A DNA stretch of 64,000 nucleotides from Rhizobium herbae (GTDB lineage Bacteria > Pseudomonadota > Alphaproteobacteria > Rhizobiales > Rhizobiaceae): assembly GCF_019511375.1 (NCBI RefSeq), contig NZ_JAEUAO010000001.1, forward strand, positions 1,426,001 to 1,490,000, written 5' to 3'. The translations under genes and the position numbers were made by a program. Below are positions 41,605 to 50,479 of this stretch, in pieces. The notes under the pieces are model-generated. The model was not told where the DNA came from. It did no database searches and saw nothing but the letters and a program-made list of their open reading frames with translations. How positions within the stretch are numbered: the stretch's first letter is position 1; each line of letters begins with the position of its first letter.

Positions 41605-43155
41605 ATGATCACATCAGCAACATCTGCGGCGGCGCCGCTTTTCCAAATGGACGGCGTGTCAAAGCACTATGGTGGCGTCCGCGCGCTCGAGAATGCCGCC
41701 CTAACCGTAGAGCCGGGCCGCATCCATTCCATCCTGGGTGAGAATGGTGCGGGCAAGTCGACCCTAATCAAGATCATGGCGGGCGTAGTCGCTCCGGATG
41801 ATGGGCGTATGCTGATGGATGGAAGGGAAGTCACGTTCCGTTCCCCTGCCGAGGCTTCCGCGGCTGGAATTACGTGCGTCTTCCAGGAACTGTCCTTGAT
41901 CCCTGACCTGAGCGTCGCCGACAACATTTGCATTGCCCGTCCGCCGCGGCGCTTCGGCCTGATCGATCGGCAAGCGCAGCGTGCGATTGCGGAGGAAGCC
42001 CTGGCACGCGCAGGTGCCAACGACATTCATCCGCGCATGTTGGTCAAGAATCTTCCGCTTTCCCGCAGGCAACTGGTGGAGATCGCCAAGGCCCTGGCCT
42101 GGAAACCGCGCATCCTTATTCTCGATGAGGCGACGTCGGCGCTGACCGCAGCGGACGTTGCAAACGTTTTCTCCGTGCTGATGCGGTTGCGATCGGAAGG
42201 GCTGGCGCTCCTCTATATTTCCCATCGCATGCACGAGATCGCCGAACTTTCCGACGAATGCACAGTGTTCCGCAACGGCCACAATGTCATGAGCTTTGCC
42301 GCCGGCACTCGTTCCAATGGCGAGATCGTGGAAATGATGATCGGCCGCGAATACAGCAACGCCTTTCCGCCGAAACCAGAGCGAGCAGCCGGTACCGCCA
42401 CTCCCGCTCTTACATGCCGCAAGCTCGGCTGGTTGGATAGACTGCGCGATATCTCCTTCACGCTCGGCAAGGGCGAGGTTTTGGGCCTTGGTGGCCTGGA
42501 CGGCCAAGGGCAGCGCGAGCTGCTACTGGCGCTGTTCGGAGTGCTGCGCGGCACGACCGGCTCCGTCCTTGTGGATGGCAAGGCCGTCACGCTCACCAGT
42601 CCGGCAGCGGCAATTTCGGAGCAAATCGGGATCGCGCTCATCCCGGAGGATCGCAAGACCGAGGGTCTGATGCTGCCGATGACAGTGCAGGAGAATCTGT
42701 CCTTTTCTGCCCTGGATCAGGTTTCGCGGGGCGGCGTGATAAACCGAAAGGACGAAGCGCGGCTAATCGACGAGATGATACAGTTGCTGAGTATCAAGAC
42801 GGCGGGTCTGGACCTGCCGGTCGCGGCCCTGTCCGGCGGCAACCAGCAGAAGGTCGTCATTGCCAAATGGCTTATGCGCAAGCCGAAAATCATTCTGCTC
42901 AACGATCCGACGCGCGGCATCGATGTCGCAACTAAACACGAAATATATCTGCTGCTGCGACGTCTTGCAGACAGCGGGACAGCGATTCTGTTCTATTCGA
43001 CAGACTATGACGAATTAATCGGCTGCTGCAATCGTGTGCTCGTGCTTTACGACGGGAGCGTCGCGCGAGAACTAAAGGGCAGCGCCATGACTGAGCGTGC
43101 ATTGATCGCCAGCGCGCTCAATGTCGAAGATGGACACGCGGGGACGCCAGCATGA
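41605..43155 (+). CDS. Sugar ABC transporter ATP-binding protein (double domain, RbsA-like)
   Basis: A 516-residue ATPase with two nucleotide-binding domains. Domain 1 has Walker A (LGENGAGKSTLIKIMAG), a signature-like LPLSRRQLVEIAKAL and Walker B ILILDEATSALT. Domain 2 has the degenerate GLGGLDGQGQRELLLALFG in place of Walker A, with signature LSGGNQQKVVIAKWL and Walker B IILLNDPTRGID. This asymmetry is normal for the family. Its stop overlaps the next gene's ATG, showing coupling. Confidence 0.92.
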   Translation: MITSATSAAAPLFQMDGVSKHYGGVRALENAALTVEPGRIHSILGENGAGKSTLIKIMAGVVAPDDGRMLMDGREVTFRSPAEASAAGITCVFQELSLIPDLSVADNICIARPPRRFGLIDRQAQRAIAEEALARAGANDIHPRMLVKNLPLSRRQLVEIAKALAWKPRILILDEATSALTAADVANVFSVLMRLRSEGLALLYISHRMHEIAELSDECTVFRNGHNVMSFAAGTRSNGEIVEMMIGREYSNAFPPKPERAAGTATPALTCRKLGWLDRLRDISFTLGKGEVLGLGGLDGQGQRELLLALFGVLRGTTGSVLVDGKAVTLTSPAAAISEQIGIALIPEDRKTEGLMLPMTVQENLSFSALDQVSRGGVINRKDEARLIDEMIQLLSIKTAGLDLPVAALSGGNQQKVVIAKWLMRKPKIILLNDPTRGIDVATKHEIYLLLRRLADSGTAILFYSTDYDELIGCCNRVLVLYDGSVARELKGSAMTERALIASALNVEDGHAGTPA

Positions 43156-44132
43156 GCGAGTGGCGGTTCTGGCTGAACGAGCAGCGCGGAATGCTGATGG
43201 CGGTGGGCATTTTTTTCGTCATGTTCGCGATTTACGTCTCCAATCACCCGGCCGGACTAACTGCCAACGTGGTCCAAACCGCGTCCAACAAGGGCGTGCT
43301 GCTCGCCTTCGTTGCCATGGCGCAGACGCTGGTGGTGATTACTGCGGGTATCGACCTGTCGGTCGGCATGATCTTCATTCTCACCAATGCGCTGGCTTCC
43401 TGGCTGGTTATAGGTTCACCTCTCGAAACCGGGTTCGGGGTTGCTGCAGTTCTTGCCACGGGTCTTGCCTGCGGAGCGTTAAACGGCCTGATCGTCATCT
43501 ACGGCAGGTTACAGCCTATCGTCGCCACCATCGCGACAGGCGCCGTGTTTTTTGGCATCGCCCTGCTGCTCAGGCCTTTTCCCGGCGGCTCGGTCAACGA
43601 GGATCTGGCAGACATGATGACCGGCAAGATTTTTGGTGTTGTGCCGTCGAGCTTGGTCGCCCTTGTCGCTGTCATACTGGTCGTGTGGGTTCCATTCAGC
43701 CGGTCGGTCATCGGGCGGGCGGCGTATGCAACCGGATCGTCGGAAATCGCGGCCTATATGTCGAGCCTACCAATACGCCGCGCGAAATTTACGGCCTATC
43801 TGCTCTCAGGCCTTCTCGCCGCGACCGGTGGCCTGTTTCTCACCTTTTTCACCTATACTGGCGAAGCGGCGCTTGCGAGTGGAAATGCCTACACGCTGTT
43901 CTCGATCGCCTCGGTGGTGCTTGGCGGCGTCTCTCTTTTCGGCGGCAGGGGCACTGCCATCGGCGCGGTCTTCGGGGCGCTCGCTTTTCGGACCATCGGT
44001 GATCTTCTCTTCGTCTTTGATCTCGATCCGCTCTGGCAACCGCTGTTTCAGGGTGTGGTCTTGCTTGTCGCGGTCAGTTTGAGTGCATTTGGACTGTTTC
44101 GAGTGCGCAATCGCCTGGAGTGGTTCGGATGA
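43152..44132 (+). CDS. Sugar ABC transporter permease 1
   Basis: A 326-residue RbsC-like permease (about nine to ten transmembrane segments) with VVITAGIDLSVGMIFILTNAL and the C-terminal VVLGGVSLFGGRGTAIGAVFGA motif. It overlaps the ATPase gene by four bases and the second permease gene by four bases. With the following gene it makes a heterodimeric channel. Confidence 0.9.
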   Translation: MSEWRFWLNEQRGMLMAVGIFFVMFAIYVSNHPAGLTANVVQTASNKGVLLAFVAMAQTLVVITAGIDLSVGMIFILTNALASWLVIGSPLETGFGVAAVLATGLACGALNGLIVIYGRLQPIVATIATGAVFFGIALLLRPFPGGSVNEDLADMMTGKIFGVVPSSLVALVAVILVVWVPFSRSVIGRAAYATGSSEIAAYMSSLPIRRAKFTAYLLSGLLAATGGLFLTFFTYTGEAALASGNAYTLFSIASVVLGGVSLFGGRGTAIGAVFGALAFRTIGDLLFVFDLDPLWQPLFQGVVLLVAVSLSAFGLFRVRNRLEWFG

Positions 44133-45115
44133 AGGATGCCACACGAGAGCAGCCCGGGGCCTGGCTCCCTAAATTCGTTCGTCGGCTGGACCCCGCAATA
44201 TCAACCGCTTTTGCCTGCATCATCGTGCTGCTGATCCTTGGCAGTTTATATTCAGCAAGCTTCCTGTCTCCGGAGTATCTCCTACAGCAGTTAAAGGTAG
44301 CATCCTTTCTTGGGGTCATCTCAACCGGTATGATGATGGTCATTCTGCTTGGGCAGATCGACCTCTCCATTCCGTGGTCGGTGGCCGTTGGCGGGATGAT
44401 GGCCTGCGCTGCCGCCGCTTTTGGGCCTGTCGGTGAAACCCTCGCTATTCCCTTCGGCGTCGCCTGTGGGATGGTAATAGGCTTCGCCAATGGGATTGGC
44501 GTCGCCTATCTACGCATCCCCTCCATGATCATCACCTTGGCGACTAATGCCGTCGCCCAAGGTTTGATGGTTGTCTACACCGGCGGCTTCTCGCCACAGG
44601 ACTCTGCCACGATCACCATGCGCTATCTGGCGACCGGTTTTCTTATACCCGGCGTTCCGAACGCGGTGCTAATCTGGGCGATCGTCGGTGCGGTAGCGAC
44701 TTTCGTGCTAACACGCACCACCTTCGGACGGTCCGTATACGGCATCGGCAACCAGGAACGTGCTGCCTACCTTTCGGGCATCAATACGCGCCGGATCGTC
44801 CTGATCGCCTTCGTCTCTTGCGGCGCGCTCAGTGCCTTCGGAGGCACGCTTCTTGCGGGCTATGCTTCGAAGGCGGCCCAATCGATGGGCGACAGCTACC
44901 TGTTGCCTTCGATCGCGGCCGTCGTACTTGGCGGCACGTCGATCCTGGGTGGTCGAGGCTCTTACCTCGGCACGATCGCAGGCGTAATTCTGATTACGCT
45001 GCTGCAGTCCATTCTATCCGTCATGCAGATGCCCGAGGCCGGGCGGCAGATCACCTACGGTCTGGTCATCATCGTCATGCTGTTGCTATACGGGCGCGGC
45101 CCGGCCAATCGATAG
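44129..45115 (+). CDS. Sugar ABC transporter permease 2
   Basis: A 328-residue RbsC-like permease with MVILLGQIDLSIPWSVAVGG and VVLGGTSILGGRGSYLGTIAGV. The ATG at 44129 overlaps the preceding stop (ATGA). The presence of two distinct permeases distinguishes this importer from the single-permease one at 20.4-23.3 kb. No sugar-modifying enzyme follows; 45116-45398 holds nothing I recognise. Confidence 0.9.
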   Translation: MKDATREQPGAWLPKFVRRLDPAISTAFACIIVLLILGSLYSASFLSPEYLLQQLKVASFLGVISTGMMMVILLGQIDLSIPWSVAVGGMMACAAAAFGPVGETLAIPFGVACGMVIGFANGIGVAYLRIPSMIITLATNAVAQGLMVVYTGGFSPQDSATITMRYLATGFLIPGVPNAVLIWAIVGAVATFVLTRTTFGRSVYGIGNQERAAYLSGINTRRIVLIAFVSCGALSAFGGTLLAGYASKAAQSMGDSYLLPSIAAVVLGGTSILGGRGSYLGTIAGVILITLLQSILSVMQMPEAGRQITYGLVIIVMLLLYGRGPANR

Positions 45116-45398
45116 GGTCTTCATCGGGGACTGCTGCTCGGCGTTATTCCGTTGCGTTTCTACTGCCGGCCCTCGCCTGTCATCCTCGCTATCTTTCACT
45201 TCTGCAGAGCCCGCCACAGCCGGATACGTGGCGATCCCGGGCGTTCCTCGTATCGCGCCAGGGTCTCGCAGCGTACCGACGCCGCAGCATTCGACCTAAA
45301 TTTGGACAATAGAAGGGTGTGAATGCCGCAATCCGCCTCCGACTGGCTCGTTACAACCAGTCAGCTAGCGGCGGGCACCAGATAAGGCAGTGTCGCAG

Positions 45399-47582
45399 TC
45401 ACCTCGCGGTACTTGCATCGCTGATTTGGCGCAGATCGTAGTTGAGGCGATATGTGCCGGGTGCGACAGGAAACATGGCGTAGGAGACCCCTTTTACCGT
45501 CTCGGTCTTATAGCTCACGCGTTGGCCGTCGCGGCTGATCGCAAATATTTCCTTCCCAGCGGTTCGCGCCGGGACCATGCCGCGCAGCATTGTTCCGGTT
45601 CGGCTATCGGCGAATGCCTCGAACGTAAGGGAGCTACCGTCCCAGGCGATGTGGGCGAAACCGGAGTTGTTGCGACTGTCGGTCCAATCAAGCAATTGCC
45701 GCACGGAAACCAGTGGTACGCCGCGGGCTCTCGCTGCGGTCGTCAACTGTCTGTCGAAATCGTCGCTGAAGTCGTAATGCGTCCCGAACGCACCATAATA
45801 ACCCTGCGGTCCCAGCGCTCGGTCAAGCTGCGTTTCGATGGCTGACGGAAAGCTCATGCCGCTCTCGTTCACCAGATGCGACGCTACCTGGTAGACATCG
45901 ATCATGCTGCCGTCGAGATCAGCGAACCGCATCGGTAAGCCGGAGCCTGTCATGAAACCGGGGCGGTCCTTAATCCATGCACCAGGCCAATAGTAGTAGT
46001 TGAGGTCCATGCGAACCCCATAACGCGCCTCGACCTTCGGCGTCGACACCCAGTCACTCCACGCGATACAATGCGTGCGGCTTCCCGTCTGTAGCGGCAG
46101 GTCCGGGTACTTGCTGCGGAACGCGTAGAGCTCCCGCCTGAATATTCCTGCGAGATCTGTTGCCCCGACATTGCCGCAGCCCGTGTTGAGATGCACGCCG
46201 ATGTCAAAGCCCTCTGCGGCATAGGCATTGGCCTCCTTGGCCGACAAACCGACGCTGTTGAAAATCCATGACGTAGCGCGATAGCATTCCCACTCGGCGA
46301 CTGAGCAACCCTTCGGCTCGCTCGCCCTGAGGTGATCAAACGAATCTTCGGTGCCGCTTAGCGTGCCATGATCATCGGCCGCCATCACCAAGACCGCCTT
46401 GTATTCCTTGGGGAAGTACCACAGCCTTGGCAGCGGTGACTTGCCCTCGAGCATGAAGTTCATAAGATTCACCAGCAGCCGCTGCTGCTCGTCAGCCACC
46501 GGAATGGCGATCCTGTCGAAATCGTTCCAGTCGGGTTGCCGGTCGCCTGTCTTGGCGCCGAAGAACAGATCATTGGGTCGGATGACAGGATTGCCGTCAC
46601 GCTCGTCGCCGGCCCAGGCCGGATTGCCCTGACGCGTGTAAACGACCGACCGTGCAAGATCATAGGTAAAGGCCGCCGCCTGGCCTCCTGCTCTGCCAAC
46701 GGTGCGCACTGTTATGGCTGGGTTCGCCGTTGCGTCCGACAGGCTGCTGTAGAGCCGCGCCACTTCGGTCGTGCCGTCCTTCAACCGGTAGAGATCGGCT
46801 GCGCCATGATAACGGACCGTCTCGTCGACAATGCCGTGTCCGGGCGCGCTTGCCGTATCGACCAGCAGATAGCCCTCGCTCAACGACGCGGCTTGGTCAC
46901 TCAACCCGAGCAAGCCGGCAAGCTTTTTGTCCGGCCGCATGGCTATCAGGTCGCCACCTGTGTGGACCCAACCGGCAAACATTGCCGCCTGCGCTTCGCT
47001 GAGCGGCATTTCGCCCAACAGAACCAGATCGAACCGGTCCAGCAGTTCCTTGTTTACGTGCGACAGGTCAACGCTTTCGAACGAGCCGATACCTTCGGCG
47101 CGCAGAATCTCGCTGTAGTATTTGCTGAAGGGCAGAGCACCTGAGTCAATGATCAGGATAGGGCCGCCAAAACCGCGCTCAAGATCGCGCCGCGTCGTAA
47201 ACGACCAGCTTTGACCGGTCGTCAGTCGGTTGCCCGACCGGTCGCCGGCACCCGCAGCAAGGCTGACGGTATACGTCGTATCGCTCGCAAGCGACTTGAT
47301 TGGTGTAAGCACAGCCGAGCGCGTCCTCCTGTCGTACGAGACGCTCGCCTCGATCGCCACGCCCGCCCCTGAGAGCCGGAGCGAACTGCCGTCGATAGTC
47401 ACTGGATCGATGTCTTCGCTAAACGTCACCGTGATCGCGGCGCCGAGATCAACGTTCCGGTCCGCCACGGGCGCAACCTGTGCCACGGTCGGCGTTGTTT
47501 CGTCTCGGGAGTCGGCACCAAGCCCTGTCGTCGTCAGCGTTGCCGCCGCGATCAAAGCCAGACCTTTCCTCATCGTTGTCAT
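45399..47582 (-). CDS. Exported Ig-like/polysaccharide-deacetylase-like protein
   Basis: A 727-residue protein with an N-terminal signal peptide (MRKGLALIAAATLTTTGLG). Residues ~35-135 form a bacterial Ig-like (Big_5) domain (VDLGAAITVTFSEDIDPVTI, then TYTVSLAAG). A middle region (~145-400) resembles glutamine-amidotransferase-like ThuA folds. The C-terminal part (~430-660) resembles NodB-type deacetylases: VLVMAADDHGT, FDIGVHLNTGC and a later Tyr/His region. It ends in a beta-rich ~70 residue module. It is probably a periplasmic or surface polysaccharide-modifying enzyme; the deacetylase assignment is tentative because the classical TFDDG is altered. No strong ribosome site at ATG 47582. Confidence 0.6.
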   Translation of the reverse strand: MTTMRKGLALIAAATLTTTGLGADSRDETTPTVAQVAPVADRNVDLGAAITVTFSEDIDPVTIDGSSLRLSGAGVAIEASVSYDRRTRSAVLTPIKSLASDTTYTVSLAAGAGDRSGNRLTTGQSWSFTTRRDLERGFGGPILIIDSGALPFSKYYSEILRAEGIGSFESVDLSHVNKELLDRFDLVLLGEMPLSEAQAAMFAGWVHTGGDLIAMRPDKKLAGLLGLSDQAASLSEGYLLVDTASAPGHGIVDETVRYHGAADLYRLKDGTTEVARLYSSLSDATANPAITVRTVGRAGGQAAAFTYDLARSVVYTRQGNPAWAGDERDGNPVIRPNDLFFGAKTGDRQPDWNDFDRIAIPVADEQQRLLVNLMNFMLEGKSPLPRLWYFPKEYKAVLVMAADDHGTLSGTEDSFDHLRASEPKGCSVAEWECYRATSWIFNSVGLSAKEANAYAAEGFDIGVHLNTGCGNVGATDLAGIFRRELYAFRSKYPDLPLQTGSRTHCIAWSDWVSTPKVEARYGVRMDLNYYYWPGAWIKDRPGFMTGSGLPMRFADLDGSMIDVYQVASHLVNESGMSFPSAIETQLDRALGPQGYYGAFGTHYDFSDDFDRQLTTAARARGVPLVSVRQLLDWTDSRNNSGFAHIAWDGSSLTFEAFADSRTGTMLRGMVPARTAGKEIFAISRDGQRVSYKTETVKGVSYAMFPVAPGTYRLNYDLRQISDASTAR

Positions 47583-47766
47583 GTCGGCCGCGCCCAGCGA
47601 CTCTCGCATGCCTCTAACTGGGCTGGTGCGGCTTGGTTCCAAGGTCAGACTTTGGTCCCGCTGGGGATGGGCCAAAAGTCGCACACGGGCCGACGTTGGT
47701 CCGAGGGCGAGCCAATGCGCGCATTTCCGACATCGAGATGCGCATCGGGGCGGTGCTGAGCCGGAA

Positions 47767-48262
47767 ATGGTCGAGCAAGGGCGATACCGCACCCGCGAAG
47801 ACATGAGAACGTCGGTCCAGAAGGGCAAGGCTGCCAGCAGCCTCGCCTACGGCTACCAGTTTAAGGCGGCTCATGACGAGCGCGGAGATCGCATTCCGGG
47901 TCTGCGCGAGACCGATGAAACGGGTAGCGCGCCCTAACGACCGCGATGACTGGATCATCATTGAACAGGCCGAGTTGCGCATCGTCACCGACGTCCTCTG
48001 GACCGCGGTCAAGAAGCGGCAAATGGAAGTCGAACAAAGCTTTTCCCGGACGACCACAAACCGCCTGAACAAAGCCCACCAGCCACAATATCTGCTCAGC
48101 GGCGTCCTCGAATGCGCGCATTGTTTCGGCCCATATGCGATCATGTCCAAGAACCGTTACGGCTGCACCAACCGGCAGAAGAAGTTGCCGATCGACCATC
48201 TCGGCGGGATTGTCTGCACGAATAGCAAGGTAGCGAGAGCGGACCATATTGCTGAGCAATAA
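47767..48262 (+). pseudogene. Remnant of a large serine recombinase
   Basis: Two pieces in different frames. From 47767: RTSVQKGKAASSLAYGYQFK...HDERGDRIPGLRE, matching the start of the recombinase domain (GRVxxGKSxGGLxYGY, GxxxRGEREI). From ~47915: KRVARPNDRDDWIIIEQAEL..., the zinc-ribbon motif YLLSGVLECAHC and NRYGCTNRQKK. The catalytic domain, most of the recombinase domain and the C-terminus are missing, and the join is out of frame. It marks a lost integrative element or phage between the exported protein gene and the broken methyltransferase gene. Confidence 0.75.
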
Positions 48263-48290
48263 CCGACTATTTTGTTGAAAGAGTACGAAA

Positions 48291-49213
48291 TTACGTTGCC
48301 GTGGCCGGAGCGGATCGTCTTTTCGCAATCGCGTGGATGTGTTCGGGCCCAATGCCGCAGCAGCCACCGACGACGGACGCCCCTGCGACCGCCAGAGGTC
48401 AATCCACTGCAGGTAATTTTCCGGACCGAGATCGGCGCGAATATCCGAGATGCCGGCGTAGGGCGTGTCCGAGGGCGGCTCTGGCGCAAAGGCATTGGCA
48501 TAAACGCCGATGACTGCAGACGAGGCGGTTTCAACCACGACCTTGCGCGCAGCCAGCACGGCTTCGCTCATCACCTCCGGCTGGCTGCAGTTGAAGAAGA
48601 CACCGCTCGCACCAGCCTCCAGCGCCTTCTTCACCGCTTCATCGGCATGTTCGCCGGAACGCAGTTCCGGCGGTCCGGTGCGACCATCTTCGTCCTTCAG
48701 GGTGTAGGAAACATAGATCGGCTTGCCGCTGCCATTTGCAGCTTCGAGAGCTGTCAAAGCCTCTACCGTCGAGCTCTGGGTTTCGATCAGCCAGAAATCA
48801 ACATGCGGTTCAAGACCAGCTACGAGGGTTTGGAGAATGCGGGGGGCGTTATGCGCCTGGAAACGCTCTGGCCGGTAGCTCTCGAAGGGAGGCGGCAACG
48901 ATCCCGCCACGAGAACCCGGCGGCCTGCGCCATCGGCGACTTCCCGAGCGAGGCGCCCTGCCCTGTCAGCCAGTGCCCGGCCATCGGCAGCAAAACGCTC
49001 CTCGCCCAGCATATGCGGCACGAGGCCATACGAATTCGTCGTGATGATGTCGGCGCCGCTGTCGACATAGGCCTGATGGGCACGGGTGACATATTCCGGC
49101 GCCTCGATCAACGACAGGGCCGACCATTCCGGCAGGCGGAAAGGTGCGCCGAGCCGTTCGAGAAGACGGCCCATGCCGCCGTCGAGAATGGTGAAATTCT
49201 GGGTGATTGTCAT
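48291..49213 (-). pseudogene. Homocysteine S-methyltransferase, frameshifted near the 3' end
   Basis: From ATG 49213 (AAGGAAG upstream) the frame encodes a normal homocysteine S-methyltransferase: ILDGGMGRLLERLG, IITTNSYG, VFFNCSQPEVM with the first zinc Cys, and YLQWIDLWRSQG. Then a one-base loss in a G-run near 48378 shifts the essential C-terminus (ASVVGGCCGIGPEHIHAIAK, with the paired zinc cysteines) into the next frame, ending at TAA 48291. Without correction the protein loses two of its three zinc ligands. It could be a real lesion, a programmed shift or a sequencing error in the homopolymer. The permease fragment just upstream was its operon partner. Confidence 0.8.
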
Positions 49214-49214
49214 A

Positions 49215-49815
49215 TTATCTTCCTTGCCGATCGGCCATGAAGCCGCGGCCAAAACGCCTTTCCAGTCGATTTTGGACAAGTTCGAGCCCGATCGACAAAA
49301 ACCAGTAAATCGCTGCCGCCGTCAGCAGCATTTCCATATAGTGATAGGTGGCTCGCCCGTAGGACTGGGCAAGAAAGTTCAGCTCCCACAGTCCCATGAT
49401 CGAGACGAGCGAGGAATCCTTCAACATCGAGATGAAGTTTCCGCCGGCCGGCGGGATGATGATGCGCATCGCCTGTGGCGCGATGACCTTGAACGCGATC
49501 ACCCCGCGTCCGAGCCCCAGCGCCTTGGCAGCCTCAGCCTGTCCGCGCGGCACCGAGAGAATGCCGGCGCGGATCGTTTCGGCAAGATAGGCACCGTAAT
49601 TCAGCGACAGCGCCAGGATGCCCGAGGCGAAGCCCGATAGAACAATACCGAATTGCGGCAGGGCCAGGTAGATGATCAGCACCTGCACCAGAAGCGGCGT
49701 CCCGCGGAAGAATGAAGCGTAGAACGTCGCCACACCGAAGGCCAGCGCGTTCGATGATAGGCGATTTGCTGGGCCCGCAGACGTCGCGCCAGTCCCAATA
49801 TCAAGGTCAGGGCGG
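49215..49815 (-). pseudogene. Polar amino-acid ABC transporter permease, 5'-truncated and frameshifted
   Basis: The intact 3' part (49733 to 49215, 172 residues) is a HisM/GlnP-type permease: FFRGTPLLVQVLIIYLALPQ, EAAKALGLGRGVIAFKVIAP (EAA loop) and a final hydrophobic helix. Upstream, LTLILGLARRLRAQQIAYHR and RWPSV continue the homology in another frame, so there is a frameshift near 49735. Homology ends at about 49815, where the truncated SHOCT gene begins on the opposite strand; roughly the first 50 residues are missing. Its stop is adjacent to the methyltransferase start (1-base gap), so the two formed a methionine-derivative uptake/use operon (inference). Confidence 0.7.
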
Positions 49816-50344
49816 CGGCGTCAGCCTGTTCGTGCCTGGCGCGCTGTCGGCTGGGAACTGGTGGCCCGAGGAGCTCGGGCATCCTGCCTCGACCGGGGCG
49901 CAGAATGACCTGCGCTATTCCTTTTTCCCGACAACCCGCCGGCTGGCGATCGATGTCGGCGGCCGGGTTACGGTCTACGACACGAAAGACCATCGCATTG
50001 GCGGGTTCTCGCAGCAGCAAAGCGGCGACCAGTCGCTGAGCTTTACCTCTCAGCATGGGCTGATGAAACTTTCGGAACTGGATGTGGTGCGGCAGGGCGG
50101 CAAGGAACCGGCGGACACGCCGGGTACAAGAACATCCGCCGCCACGGCTGCGCCGTCGATATTCGCACCGACCGCGCCCGAACCCGCCGAGCCACAACAA
50201 GCGGCACATCCAGCGCGGGAGGCGGTTCGGTCGGAGGAGGACATCTTCGACAAGATCGAGCGCCTCGCGGCACTTCATGCGAAAGGCATTCTGACGGATC
50301 AGGAATTCCAGGCCAAGAAGTCGGAGTTGCTCAGCCGACTATAG
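49754..50344 (+). CDS. SHOCT-domain protein, N-terminally truncated
   Basis: Conserved sequence starts around 49797 (SQYQGQGGGVSLFVPG), runs through WWPEELGHPASTGAQND and TTRRLAIDVGGRVTVYDT to a Pro/Ala linker, and ends with a SHOCT domain (DIFDKIERLAALHAKGILTD... ELLSRL). Rhizobial full-length homologues carry ~90 more N-terminal residues. Here the sequence before 49797 is the antisense of the permease gene, so the native 5' end was lost at the breakpoint. No ribosome site precedes the possible ATG at 49754, so it may not be expressed. Confidence 0.6.
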   Translation: MIGDLLGPQTSRQSQYQGQGGGVSLFVPGALSAGNWWPEELGHPASTGAQNDLRYSFFPTTRRLAIDVGGRVTVYDTKDHRIGGFSQQQSGDQSLSFTSQHGLMKLSELDVVRQGGKEPADTPGTRTSAATAAPSIFAPTAPEPAEPQQAAHPAREAVRSEEDIFDKIERLAALHAKGILTDQEFQAKKSELLSRL

Positions 50345-50479
50345 CGTCCGATGAACAGGGGAATCCGCCGGTAGGCGGTCCAGAATGGTGGCGCCTGAAA
50401 AGACGCGCAAAGGTGTAGGTACCCGGGTCGCCCTTGGCGATGTAGAATGAGCCTTTCCTTTACAGCAAAGGAGCGTACC

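Noticed and set aside
47230-47766. Upstream extension of the recombinase remnant frame
   Set aside because: Before 47767 the frame is antisense to the exported protein gene and its upstream region, with no recombinase-like sequence.
49676-50278. 200-codon minus-strand frame over the SHOCT gene
   Set aside because: Only its last part (below ~49815) has meaning, as the permease remnant; the rest is antisense to the SHOCT gene.
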